Shown here piece after piece: positions 1-14,100 of a stretch of DNA of 64,000 bases. Origin of the DNA: Anseranas semipalmata. Its lineage: Eukaryota; Chordata; Aves; Anseriformes; Anseranatidae. Position 1 is the first letter of the stretch. Each line of letters starts with the position of its first letter. The stretch spans positions 67,870 through 131,869 of the forward strand of contig VXAA01002162.1 of the NCBI GenBank assembly GCA_013399115.1, in the 5' to 3' direction. The notes under the pieces are model-generated. The model was not told the origin of the DNA. It made no database searches and saw nothing but the letters and a program-made list of their open reading frames with translations. A program made the position numbers and the translations under genes.

Positions 1-2013
1 TTTGAATTTGTTTCTACAGGGCTGCAAAGCTGGCTCAACATGTCTCTGAAGCTCCGGGGAGTTTTTTTTCCTACTTGCAGAGTGCAGAATGGCAGATCTC
101 GTCCCTCACAGCATCTCTGGGATTCTGCAGGCAAAAGCCTGCCTCTCTGCAGCACTGTCTTTACTGAATGTCTTTAAGGCACAGAAGATGGGGCTTTCAA
201 AAGAAACCAGTTTCCATGAACATTGTTCACTTTGCACACTGATTTCAGCTGCTTCTGATCTAAATCACCCATCTAAAGACTTCAGAACAACATTGGCAAA
301 ATAGAAAGATTCAGAAGGACCTTCCACTTGATTGCTCTATTTCTTTGCCAACGTGTACACATATGATATGAGGAATGAAGTGGGCATGAGTGAGAACAGA
401 AGAACTGGGTGCTGAAAAGTTTGTTTGCTTTTTTTTGTTGCTGGGTTTGTTTTTTTGTTTTTTTTTTTTGAATGGAATGCAACAGTAGTCACTGGAAGGA
501 AATAACTGAACATCAACAAAAGGTAGCTTTTATTTCTAGGAATTTTAAGAGGACTGTCTTTTGTTTCATAATGGGATTTCAATTTAAAACCTTCAAAGTG
601 GGTAAAAGATATTGAAATCACTTCAAAAATGTTGGTTCTAAATTGCACCAAGGTCCATCACTTAAGTCAGTGAAAATATTCTCATTAACCTTCAAATGAT
701 GTGTTTGAGAACTGTGGTGCAAAACTATTATATCTCCACGCTGTCAGTGGAAAAAACAGTCACTGAATTTCCTCTCCCCATTCCTTTAATAAACAGCATA
801 AGTACTATTTTTCTTTAGTCAATTATAATTATATGAAGCTTTTCCTGGCTAATGAAAAAGCACTTTGGATTGCTTAAGAACTCAGATTACGGTGAGAGAC
901 CAGAAATGGAAAATGTATCATTTAAGTTTCATATTTATTTCAGAGCTTATATATAACTTTCTAACTAACTCCAAGGTTACCTCTGCTGGAATTAGAAGGT
1001 GACTTACATAAGCAATTATGACAAAGCCCTCCAGGATACAAAACTGAATGAAAACTGTCTAACTTCCATTTTTAGCAGTTCTATCTCAGTGTTGGAGCTG
1101 TAACCAATGTACCTTTAAATTCAAACAGAGGTAAAGCTCAAAGGCATTCATAAACTCATTATGAAATATGACAAATTAATAATATCACTGTGAAAGAAAA
1201 AACATTTGATCCAGGCATGAATTCTAAACCTCTTCCTACAAACCCATTTAAATAAAACAGTTTGCCACTTTTCATGAGGAGGATGAGAAACTGGTGTTTG
1301 AGGACTAAAACTGATAGTCTTCTTTATAGGGTGCAGCCCTTCAACAGCAATTCGATTATGGGCCTAACATCCCAGCTCGCTTTACGCCTTCTCCCCAGCA
1401 AGCTTTAGGCCTCTATGTCATAGGCTTCTCTAAGTGTCTGCAGGAAGACTTAGTATGGTCTCAAGCTGATGTCTCGGAAGAAGTAATGTGATCCCACCTC
1501 ACATTTCTCCTGTGTGAAGAGACACGCTTGCCCCTCTGCTTAAAAAGACACAATCCTCCTACCGGGTTTTGGGTCAATGGCTTAGTAGGCTTTTTTTTTC
1601 CTCTTTCCTCCTCTCCTCTATACATTTCCACAATCCCTGTACTGCAGGCCTGGCCAGGAATGGAGAACACATCAGAGACAGTGAAGCACCTCCACCTCCT
1701 GACAGTCCTCATTCTGTCCTCACAGGCATGGCGAATGGATGTCTACGTATAGCCAGAGTGACAAAGAAAGATGGTTTGACTACATATCAACCCTTCTTTA
1801 ACTAACATACGTTAAATACACTATTTAAACAAGAATTACTAATTCAGCACATGCACAGGAGACATGACCGAGAAGTGTCTTTTGAATAGAATATCAGCAG
1901 TCACACGTTGGTTTATTTTATGAAATCATTAAAAATGAAAGAAAATGTATAGGAACTCATTTTCCTCACACAAATGGTAGTGCATGATAACAACTGCAAC
2001 ACAGGAAACTTAC
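1..2013 (-). other. CA8 intron 4, partial
   Basis: Sequence downstream (on the minus strand) of the exon 4 donor. It is AT-rich and has stop codons in all frames at short intervals. No exon, CR1 fragment or RNA gene was recognised. A T-rich stretch near 430-470 is the only marked low-complexity sequence. Confidence 0.8.
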
Positions 2014-2109
2014 CTGTACAAACAAAGCAATAATAGCTATGCCGTGCTTCTTCCCTACTGCCTCGTCAATGCTGCTGTACAGTGTGGAGTTCCAGTGCAT
2101 TAGATGAAG
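2014..2109 (-). CDS. CA8: CA8 coding exon 4 (96 nt)
   Basis: Exactly 32 codons, starting [20 protein letters not shown] and ending [17 protein letters not shown] corresponds to the alpha-carbonic anhydrase LHLVHWN motif, and its first His is the third zinc ligand (His119 equivalent), retained here. The minus-strand acceptor is TTTGTTTTAG and the donor GTACAG|GTAAGT, a full consensus. The exon is too short for a long open frame to reveal it; it was found by reading the reverse complement for the expected CA8 continuation. The next exon (expected to start IGKEHVGL) was sought in 1-2013 and not found, so it must lie to the left of the window. Confidence 0.95.
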
Positions 2110-5100
2110 CTAAAACAAAGCAGTGCAAACAGACCAATAAAGAAATATGTTTTGTAATTAAAAAAAAAAAAAACACCCGAAATTAACTTCAAATAACAAA
2201 GCCTCCACATGTTTGAGTGCATGCATGTGTGTGCACGCCTGTGGCTATGCATGTATATATAAATGGATTCCTATTATAAACATCAGGAATCCCAAGAAAA
2301 AAAATCAGTTGCAGAAAAATTGATTTATAGCCAGTTACTAAATATCTACAACAAAGGTGTGAATAACTATGCTAATGACGATTTACATACTCTCTCACTT
2401 TGAATACTGAAATAACATCAGCTAATACAACCTGCCAGTGTTGCCTCTCAGCCTGCCAGCTCTCTTCCAAGGTATGAGTATGATTATAGACACAGGCAGT
2501 CCAGATATACATGCGACTGGTTGACTGCATTATCTTAATGTCACTTGTCTCACATGTCACCTTCCAAGATAAGTCACTCAAATCTCAGTAGTAAGAGTAG
2601 GTGAAGTGATTTCACAAAAGGTTGAACATAGAGAAAGCTAAGCAGAGAAAAATGGCTGGAGGACCACCTACGGGACAGCAGTGAAAGGGATGCTAAACAG
2701 CAAAATGAGAGCCCTCAATTGCCTTCCACTAGGTAGCAGGGCCTGTAGGATTAAATGCATGAATACGTGTCAGGCAGCAGACACTGGATGGCAAACGTGA
2801 AGTCTGTTCTGGTGAAGTGTCACAGCTGTACAGTGTGAGGAGAGGGAAGGGAAGGGAAGGGAAGGGAAGGAACACTACCATCTGATGAGAAGTAATATGC
2901 ATTTAAAACACAAGTTTTTCCAGCACTGATGCTAAAATGTAATCTCTGTGGCTGGGTCTGACAACATTGCAGAGCTTCAACACCCTAAGCACAGCTGCTT
3001 TTAAGTTTATCCACCAACAGCTTTTGCACATTCCAAATAAATAAAACAGCTAAAAAAATAGAAACTCTTAAATTCAATTCCTGTTGTAAAATCAAGTGAT
3101 TGATATTTTGCTCAGATGTGTCTAAGAAGTTAAAATGTCACTCTCTTACCTAACATTGTTTCCACCTTCAGCCAAATCAGTTTGTAAAACAGATAGCATG
3201 TCTTCCTATTTTGTGCTTCAATTTTGCCCAGTAACAGCCCCTATGAAATGCTTCTGACACAGCAGGAGTTCCCTGAGGGACCTCAGCATTTCAGAAGATC
3301 AGCTCCACTCCCCTTATTTCATCTCTGATGATAATTTTAGGTGCTACTCTTGATGATTGTCATTTTAGAAGTCTTTCTCAATATAAAATTTTAAATGAAC
3401 ATATTGTAAATCAAATTAAATTTCAAATTATTGCATATAATTCTGTTCATGTTGATCAAAAGCATACGCTGTACTAAAAAAATGAAACCTTTAAAAAAAA
3501 TTCATTTGCACATGAGAACACTAATACAAATGTACTTGACCACAGCTACAAAACTTCTAGACATACAAATGTTAGAACTAATCTGTCTCACTATTTTCCA
3601 TGAATCTACTTGGTGGCATGTATTTTATCATACACAAAAAGCTTTTCTATACATTTGATTTACCTTTGGCTTTTAAAAGAACAAAAACAGAGGATCAGAT
3701 AATGACAATCCAATCCCCAACAAACTTCAGCGAACACAGACCACCACCCTAGAAGACAGAACATTGCATTCCCCCAGAGAGAGCCTGGAGTCTGCATTAG
3801 CCATCCACTAGAGGGGGCTCGTGGAGTCCCATGATCTTCACCAAAACCCTGACGTTTAAAAGGGAACGTGAGCCAGCTGCAGGCAGGCAGGAGCGCACAC
3901 GTTAAAGAAAAAGGTTGCAGTGACTGCAGTCCTGGTGGCAATGTCCTTGGTGCTGCGGAGAACAATACTACATGGCACCACTATTCATTTTGTTTGAAAT
4001 GTCAAAGCAAGCTTTTCCTTTAGTGACAGGAACAATAGCGCTGAGAGTGATAGCCAAATTTAAAAAGACCATTACTTCGACTGTGTCAACAGGCGGGTCT
4101 TGGCTAAGGCTGCCACGACATTCAGCGGCTTGCTACACTCCTTTGGAGGTGAAGTCTGTAATCTGATGTTTCTCCGCATTCTGACAACAGTGCTTTTTTC
4201 TGAAGATTTGAAAGGAAAATGCTTAGCCCTGGAGAGAGGAAAATGAGCAAGCACTTCAGATGGTACCAGCAATGACCCCAGTGTATCCAGAAACAGGTTG
4301 CCATTCTGTCTTAGGCAGCAGGGTTATCAGGGCAGAGACTGTTTCCTATGCCAATGTTATATATCGGCTAGGAAAATTATACCAAAACCTCTGTGTAATA
4401 TTATAAAACATTAAGACATCTAGAATTAGTCTGTGCAGCAGCATAAACAGCCTGCAAGATACACATAGCTGCTGCATGAAAGGGGAACACAGTGTGAAAC
4501 ACCCTGCAGGTAGAACTGCTTTCCAAAGTGCATACCTACTGGCCAGCACCTCTTCCCACATCTCCCAAGGACATGGCACGAGTAAGTCAAGTATTAGCTA
4601 CCCATTTTAAGGGTATCTTTAGGCCTTGCCATCTACTTGGGGAAAGAAGATTCTCGGCACACCCTCAGGGCCTCCTTCCTTTCCACCAGCTCAACGGAGG
4701 TCAGGATGGGCTACTACAAAAAGAAAATAACACAAAGGCAAAAAATGGTTTTGCTTAAAGCTAATGTACCCTTGACTAGGATCAGGTTTAGCAATCAACA
4801 TTACTAAAGGTACTGAAATGGACATTCATAACCTTGTGGTCCAAAGGTTTCTGTAATTTTGAGGTTCCGCTCAAGAATGCTTTAAATAAATATTCAGCTC
4901 CTTGGAATAAGAATCATCATTTTGTACCAGGTTGCTGTAGCCCAATGTAGAACAAACTTCTGGTCTGTGTTAAAAATGCTGCTGTGCTACTGCCTTAGAG
5001 GTAGTGATAATTACAGTAGATAAGTCATCTATTTTTTACACAGTAGGTTATAAACTTATTGCCATAAACACTTGTGGAGCCATAGTGTACCAGCAGGTTC

Positions 5101-8100
5101 ATAAATGGGTTAGACAAATTACGGACAGAACATCTAAAAACAGACACTAAAGAGAACAGGCAGAGATGTAGCCTCTAGCACTCCTAGTCCAACCACTGTA
5201 GATGACTGAGTAGTACAACACAGAAAGTGGTCAGGTTCATGTGATCCCCTCAGGCAGCATCTCCTGCTGCCATTGCCAGAGACAGAATACATGGACGGAC
5301 CACTGGTCTGACCCAGCAGGGTATTTGTTATGTTCCCATGTTTGGAATCTAGGTGATATTTGGAATAGCTCTTCACAGAAAAAGTTCTGTCATTAGAGAT
5401 TTACAAACTGAAATTAGACAGGTGACCTAATGAAAAATAATACTTAATAACATAATGCATCCTAACAACAGGCGAAAAGGCCTCAAATCTTTTGCTTTCT
5501 GATAAGCCCGTGCAGGCACATTTAAATAAACAAACAGATGTCAACATTTGTTTAAATACATGGAAGCCAAATCAAATGAATTCTTCTGCAAAACAGGAAA
5601 AATGTAGCTCACATGGGGGCTAGATAAGTAAATGAACAAGGGATTCAGAAAGTGAAATATTAGCAAGGCAGCAGTAAGACCTAAATGTTCTTAGAAAAGT
5701 GTTCCTTCCAAATTGTGGTTTATCCTATGTGTTCATATGGCTTTCTGAAGCTGTTCAGCCTTCTGTTTGCTTTTTTCTTTTTTTTATAATGTGACATCAG
5801 ATGAAAACATCAGATAACAGTAAAAAAAAAAAAAAAAAACTGATGGCAAAAAGTCTACAAACAGTACAAAATTTGAACTCTAAAAAGGACAGTCCACAAA
5901 CAACATGGCCTGTAACTCCTGTTAATATTAATGGGAATCAGATGTGCACAGAGGAAAGACCCTGGTGCTTTTACAAGCCTTGAAACTATCAATATAATGC
6001 CTGTGTACACTGACAACTTCACAGCCACGCATCTGTATCTTACAAGTAGCAGCTAATTGCCAGGAAGACTTGCTAGATCAATGATCTGTATTTTGGTAAC
6101 CTTCAGTTTTACATTGATTTGAGACAGCTATATTGATTTGAGACATTGATTTGAGAGTGCATACTCACAAAGGGTGACAGCTTCTGATGAAAACACAACC
6201 GTAAGTTTTTTTTTAAATAATCGACACAGTGTATTGGCAGCTCACCACGGTGTGGTTCATTCCGAGTACAAACAAGCTGCAGCAGGAGAGATTCTGTTCA
6301 AGTTGTTAGCTAATGTGTTGATACTCGGTAGTTACGATGTTTCTATACAACCAGAATGAGTCAGCCATGCTGCTGATTGTCACAGCTGGCTTGGTGTGCC
6401 AGACTGTATTTTTACAGAAATATCAAAAGACTGTGAGAAAGTTCTTAGCACTTAACTAATAATAATAATAATAATAATAATAACAACAACAACAACAACA
6501 ACAAAACTTGGATTAAAAAAAATAATAATTTGGATCCTTTTAACATTCCAGCTGTGAATCAAAGAATTGTAGTGGTGAGTACCTTAACACTGGATGAACT
6601 GAAAACTCACAAACGCAAATGATAATAAAGTGCTGATAGAGTTGATTTGTTCTGTGAACAACTGGAGAGACTCTCTTTCACAGGAAAGATTAAGAAATTA
6701 TTCCAGGCAGCAGAGTGAACCCCAGAGAAGAATTATTCTGTACGGAACAAATTCTGAAAATCCTCTCAATTTTCACCCAGTCCCCACTCAACCAGAAGAC
6801 TTTTGATCCTAGTCCTGATATCCTTGCTCAGGAAAAACAGGCACTGGCATTAACTAGAGGCCTGTCTCAAATCAAGACTGCTTCAAAACTGAGTAAGAAC
6901 CTGAGATTCTGGCTTTAAAATCAATAAACAGATGAAAACCCTACACTTTAATTGGTTCCTTTGTCTACCACATAAACATCTTTTATATCAAGATGAAAAG
7001 AAAAGGCCTGGGATGGTAGATTTTTATACATTATCAGTCACTGGGATGACAGACTGGCAAGAATTAGAGTCAGTCTGTATGACCTAGTACGTTTATTAGT
7101 TCTGGAAGCCAGTTTCTCTCAATAAAATACGGTGTTACAAAAACATGTACATTTTTCTTCTGTCTATGGCACTGGCTGTTCTGTGGATCTGGCAGGGTAC
7201 TACACTCACTGGGAACAAAAACGATCTTTCAAGCTCTGTTGCTGGCCTTATTTTATTTCTAGCTCATACTTAAAACCATAGAATCACAGGATAATTTAGA
7301 CTGGAAGTGGCCTCTGAAGTCCAGCCAACGCAACCCTCCTTTCCCCATGCAAAGCAGCACCAACTTCAAAGTCAGCTACTAACTCAAAGTTGGATCAGGT
7401 TGCTCAGGGCCTTGTCTGTCCAAGTTTTGCGTATCTCCAAGGATGGAGATCCCACAACCTCTTTGGATAGCCTGTTCTGTGTTTCATCTCCCTCATGATG
7501 AAGAACTTTTTCTCCTTGCATCTAATCGGCATCTCTCTTGCTTGCTGCAACCTAGCCTTTCTTGCCCTTTCACGCTTCTCAGAAGAGCCTGACCCATCTT
7601 CTCTCTGGTCAGGAAGCCAGGCACGAACTGCCCACAGCTGCCACAACGATGACTCCTGATTGACTCTCAGATGATGACTTCTTCTCAGACCCTGTCAATG
7701 AATGTCACCTAGTGAATGCCTAAGTTTCACCTAAGTTTACTTTCACCTGAGTTTACCTGACTCTTGCAATATCAGGAAGTCACTATTGTGTCTATCCCTT
7801 ACTGCGACATGCTAGTGTGCCTCTGTTATCCAAGTGGCAGACCAGGGCAATGTGAGACAGGCTAATGCTTTACAGGAAAATACTCTCTGAAATACTTCAC
7901 AGCTCATCTTTTGTTACAACATATCTGATTGACAGTAGAGGAAGAAGGACCCTGTGCTCAAATGTTTCTGCTCTCTTATGCAATCTTAATGCTACAAATT
8001 TGCTATAAATCTGCACAATATGGAATGACTTGCTACCATAAAAAGTAGTTCATAGAATATTGCTGCTTCCTTTATGAATACTTATTGCTAAACTACTGGA

Positions 8101-11100
8101 GCCCTAATTTGTTATTGGGATCCCTATAAAACACTGTTCAGTGTGAATGCTTCTTGAACTCCGGCAGGCTCAGTGCTGTGACCACTGCCCTGGGGAGCCT
8201 GTTCCAGTGCCCGACCACCCTCTCGGTGAAGAACCTTTTCCTAACACCCAGCCTGACCCTCTTCTGTCACAGCTCCATGCTGTTCCCTCGGGTCCTGTCG
8301 CTGTCACCAGAGAGCAGAGATCAGCGCCTGCCCCTCCGCTCCCCTTGTGAGGAAGCTGCAGGCCGCCATGAGGCCTCCCCTCAGTCTCCTCTGCTCTGGG
8401 CTGAACAAACCAAGTGACCTCAGCTGCTCCTCATATGTCTTGCCCTCCAGACCCTTCACCATCTTGGTAGCCCTCCTTTGGGCACTCTGTAATAGTTTTA
8501 TGTCCTTCTTATATTGTGGTGCCCAAAACTGCACACAGTACTCGAGGTGAGACCACAACAGTGCAGAGCAGAGAGGGACAATCCCTTCCCTTGACCAGCT
8601 AGCAATGCCGTGCCTGATGCACCCCAGGGTACAGTTGGCCCTTTTGGCTACCAGGGCACGCTGTTGGCTCATGTTCAACTTGCTGTCAACCAAAACCCCC
8701 AGATCCCTTTCCACGGGGCTGCTCTCCAGCCTCTCATCCCCTAATTGGTACTTACATCCAGGGTTGCCCCATCCCAGGTGCAGAATCCAGCACTTGTTCC
8801 TGCTAAATATCATGCAGTTGGTATGAAAGCAGCTGCTCTTCTAACTGTTGTAGAGGTTAACAACTATTCTCCTGGACTCACCCAGGTTTGTTAAAGATCA
8901 GTACATTCCCGCTTCATTCACAACATGCCATAAAAGCTGAGGACGGAACAGTACAAATGGGATACCTAACAAGAACCAACATAAAGTATTTTTCTTTCCT
9001 GGTTTTAGAAGGATGAAATGAAGCTGAGGATTTCTGCTAGTAATAATGGATGGCAACACAGCTTAGGCATACTGTAATGATGCATAATTTCAACAAACCA
9101 AATATTGCATAAACGATATCACATAAGGACAAAATGTGGAAAAATTGTGTCTTGCAATATATGTGCACAAGAATTTATGAGTTGATACTTGACTTGGCAC
9201 TGAATTGTTTCAGGAAGCAATTGACTAAGCTGCTGGCAGTGACCATAACACACCGTAATTAAGTTCCAAATCCTCACAAGGGGACCAAACCAAGGATATG
9301 ACCAGGGCACACAGCTTCAAGAAAAGTGATTAAAAAAGTAGAAAGTTAGTTATTAACAGCCTGAAGGAAAGGTTTAGGAAATTAAAGTTAATGGAATTGA
9401 TACAGAGGCTGTTTGAAAATATCTTAGAAGAAGCAGGAGTACATGTACATACCCCATACCACAAAAAAGAAGCAAAACCCCCTAAAGTAAAAAGCCTGCA
9501 TGGTTAAACATTACAGTTCAGTCAAGGTAAATATGCTCCTTTGAAAATGCAAATGCAAATGCAAATAAAAACATATGACTGCATCATGAACTCTGAGCAA
9601 AAGCAAGAAGAACAGGAGGAGGAGGAAGTAGCCAAGAGAGTTAGGATATTAATCAGTGAACTTGATTTATGCTTGTAGACTTGAATTTTTCAAGGCTTCT
9701 ATTGTGGATAGGCACCAAAATGCCATTAAATTTCAGCAGGAATTAAATCATCTTTAACATTTCATACATAGATTATTGTCATAACAAAGACATAAAGGGA
9801 ACTCTGTGCCTATCTTTGAAAGCAAAGCTGAGGTCAGTGCTAAGGAAGACAGGCTGGAAGCAGTGCCAAGAAACACAGATGACAACACTGTTAGAGTAAA
9901 AAAACCTCCTGAATAATATAATGTGGGAGAAGGGAAAGCACAAATTCTGCTCAACTTCTGCTTGTTACAATTTATTGAAAGTCTAAAGATCCAGGCCTAG
10001 TCCATGGCTTAACTGTCAGGCTCTGGGTATGTACAGAACAGGATGACATTCCCTGAACAAAGAAGTCTGTAATCTAAAATCTGACAAAATAGGTGGAAGC
10101 AACAAATCAGGTTGGAGTAGAGTACAAGGTATCCTGGAGATACTGTTTATACAACCTTGCAGTCATAGTGTGATATACAAGGTATCTCAGGCCAAAAGCT
10201 AAATTCATAGCTAAACCATTCAAGATAAATGCTCAATTGGGCTATCAGGCGAATCCAGAAGAACCCTTGCTGACTGTGCTCTCCTCTCCATGAACACCTC
10301 TGAAGGAGGGTTGGACTGCAACATGACTGTAAAGGAAATTATTTAAGTTAGATTGTATAAGGAAGGGTTGCAAATCCAAAATCTATTTCCAAAATCTATT
10401 CTCTTTCCAAAAAGCCAGCCCAGCAACAATTGCCCAGACTATAAAAATAGACTACAAAAGTAGTCCAGGCAATCGTGCAGTATACCTTCAGGCGTGCCAC
10501 TGGCAAGCCAAGGAATAATGGGACTGTTGAATTATTTGCAGCATCTCAGGAAATGCTCTAGCAGTCCCTTGTGCTACAGAAATATCTACCACATTGGTAA
10601 ACCATCTAACATGCAACATCTAACATTAACCAGGCTTCTGCGTTCCCTTTGAAGAGTCTAATACCATGCAGTAGCCTCATTTCACATATGGAAAAGAACT
10701 GCTGGTCCACTGAAAAAATGAAATTAACAGCAGGAAGTATACATGTGTATGGAGAGATTCAAAAAAAAGAAAAGTAATGGCAACAACAACAAAAAAATCC
10801 AGATGAGTGATTTTCCTTCTGTTCTGGCAAAAGAAGCTAAAAGGTTAAAAAAAAAAAGATGGTTTAACCTTATTAAAAAAGCAAAAAATGGGTCAAATCT
10901 TGTGTCCCTCTTCTAACTAAAGATGGGCCAACCTGTCACAGAGAGGCTTCATTTCCAAGGTTAGGAAGTGGGAAGGCGGCACAAGGAGAATGAGACCAAT
11001 CCCCAGAAAGCTTTGCAAGCCCCACCTAGACCCCTTTTGTCTAGGCCTTGAACAGAAGGTCAAAGCATCTCCTCAACAGCTCACAGAGGCTACTGAAATG

Positions 11101-14100
11101 TGACATTAGCCTCTGTTTTTTAAGAGAACCACTGGCAAAGCATAGAAGGGTATAGGGGAAACTGAGGATGCTGTAATTTGTAATTTGTGTGTATTTATTT
11201 TTTCTTCCTGTTTGAAACCACGAGCACTGCTTATTTCTACTGGCATGCACAGGAAATTAAATGAAAACAGAAATTAATCAAAAATTAACATTTTTCCAAC
11301 CTCAGTAAAATTATACAGGCTAAGAAAAGGAATGAAAAAGGCAAAATACCCTTGATTCTATATTGCTGACTTTCAGTATGAATCCAACCAGTAAGTAAAT
11401 GAAAAGCTACATAGTTCTCACAGTCAGATTCATAGGTCAAGTTCTTCACTGTGCCAAGTTTCTGCTCAGTGTAAGAAGCAAGGAGCACCACAGAGAAGAT
11501 CATTGTTCCCTGATACCGCATCTGGCCCCAGCAAACATGTAGGCTGAGGTGCCCTGGGTCTGCCCTTACCTGTGCTAACAGGACCAAATACACATTCAAA
11601 CCTTTCCTCTTCCTTCCCCTGAAGGTCAGGAAGGAAAAAACAAGGATTTTAGCGCAAGACCCTCCATCCTGCTGTTAGGCTGGATTGTCGCCAACCTGCG
11701 TGGGTGTATGTGTGTGTCTGCATGTGCTTTTATACCTCCATAGCTGGAAAGTGCGAAGTTTGCAAAAAGGACTAGACCTTGATGAATAGTTGATGATATT
11801 ACAGGCAAGTAATGCCAACAACACAGAAAACACAAAGTGGTGGAGGCTAAATGGTTAATTCTGGAAGTGTTATTTATATGACTAAGCGTTTAATATAAGC
11901 ATGCCCAATTCCACAAAGTGTTGGCTGCAATCTGTTGTTCTGGATTTAAAACCAGACTGTTTGTATGTGGAATGACTTAAATCACTGATTTAATTTTCAA
12001 CAATAGGTTCTCTAATGAAGGCAGAATAAATTTAAAAAAAAAAAAACAATACCTCCTTCCCTCCTAATTTACTAAGTTTTATTAATACTGATTTGAATCC
12101 TTTGGTTCTGTGTGTTTCAAAGCTAAGGGTCTCTCTAAAGAGATGAGAATCTGCGGCTGCATGTTATCATTTTAAATTATAATCTTGACTGTTCTCCAGT
12201 GAGCAGTTGCTCATCCATACTACACTCCTCTAGGAAACTGAGTCAGTTTTTTTTCTGTAATGTCGGCTATGTTTTCATTGGAATAAGAAACCTTGTTATG
12301 CATATCCAAGCTTTCTCTTGAATTGTGCATTTGCACATTGCATAATGGTATTATACTTCTCTCCACTCCCCTAGTTGCATAGACTCCCAATATTTTATTG
12401 AACTTTAACTGTGCCCCACTCCAGTTCATTACGTGGCTTAGTGCTGGCACCTTAGGAGGTAGGAATAAGCAGTGAGACTGTCTCACTGGCAATGGTGTGG
12501 TCTACCTAGCAAGGCATCAGATAGCCCTGTGGTTAAATTACTGAACTGAGATTTACAACCTAAATTAGCTATTTTGGTACTGCAGCATCTGAAAGTCTCT
12601 GAATTCAAGCATCTAGGAATCATGAGTCAGTTCTGTGTCAGTTCTGAAAAAGACATGAGTGACCATGTCCAAATAATTTAATCCCTCTGAACTTGTTTTC
12701 TACCAGTTCATTGGCAATAGCAGAACTTGTCTCCCTCACACCAGTGTTTCAAGGATTACATTATTTGTGCTCGTGAAGCACTCAGGCATGACAGTAAATA
12801 CTTGTGGAAGCCTTCAAAGGTCTTCAGCTCCTGGATGATCTTCAAGCTTCATCCTTTACCTCTTAAGAGCCATATGTGTACCATTAACACAAATAACAAA
12901 AAAAATGGGGTTTAAGTTCACATCAGAAAACTATTGTTTCTCTCTTAGAATATTCACTCATACTGGGGCCAGCCTAGGAATTGGTCCTGACACAAGCATG
13001 CAGAGTGGAAAGGGAGGACACGAGGAATCTCCTTTCCCAGCTTCTTCCACAAGTGATAGGTCTTAGACAGAAAAACAGTTAGGCACAGTAGTTAGGGCAA
13101 AGTGCCAAGGCACCAGGAAATTGAGGCAAGATGTAAGCAGAGTGCCAGCAATGATCATGGTAGAAATTAGAAAATTATGTAGAACCGAGGCAAAACAAGT
13201 CAAGGGCAGACAGCCAAGAAAAACAGCTGGGAAAAGACCTGTGTGCTCAAACTTGGGCTTAAATCCTCTTCAGAAGTCCCATCTTCTAAGTGACTACACA
13301 AGCTCTTCTCCCATGGCAGAGTGAAAATGTAAGTAGCCATCCAGTATCAGAGGCTGTATTGTTTCCACCACAGGCAGGGATTTCTAAGAGCTATTTTGCC
13401 TTCAAGGCTCCTTGCCCCCCTCAGTGAGGATGCAGTGCCACCAAGCTTGTTACTACCGGCTGTGACTGAACATTGCACCATAGCCCAGCATGACTGCCAG
13501 AAAATTTTGGTGCAAAATGTCTATTCTGGCAAAGCGCAAAGACTGCCTTTAACTCTTGGCAGCGCTAAACGAATAAGCTGAGCTAAGATAGAACAGGGAG
13601 CATGGAGAAGGGATTCCCTCTTGATTCACTTCTCACTCTCTTCTTATTCTCATTTCCTTCAGTAAATTCCCTCCACCTGTGACATTTCTACTTAGAGGAG
13701 GTCTTCCTATTTTGCTCAGTCATTTGTAGTTTGGACCATTTATTTCTTAAAAGAGTACTGAAATCCTCCATCCTGGTAAAAGTTAAAAATCACAGACTAT
13801 TGCAACTGCCACCTCAAAGAGTTTTAGGTGTGTGTGAGCCGTGAAGCCACTACACACAACTGGCTGTAAATAAGACAACTCTTAAAAGAGAAACAAAAGA
13901 ATAAAGAAGCTTCTGTATAGGCTGTTAATTTGACCTGGTGTCTGGCAGCTTGTATGTCTTTCATGACCCAGTGAATAAATTGCAGATTTTGCACAGAAGG
14001 AAAAATAACATTTACTGCATCTGAAGATGTGTAGAGATCTTCCACAGGGCTTAATTGAGCATTTCTCAGGTGATAGCCAAGCTAAAAGCATGTTTGTACT

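Noticed and set aside
1..2013. CA8 exon 5
   Set aside because: The expected IGKEHVGL coding sequence was sought in the reverse complement and is absent.
8304..8813. 169-codon frame as a host gene
   Set aside because: The product is the C-terminal part of CR1 ORF2.
11285..11599. 104-codon minus-strand frame in CA8 intron 3 as an extra exon
   Set aside because: It does not match CA8 or any family I recognise, and the CA8 exon phases join perfectly without it.
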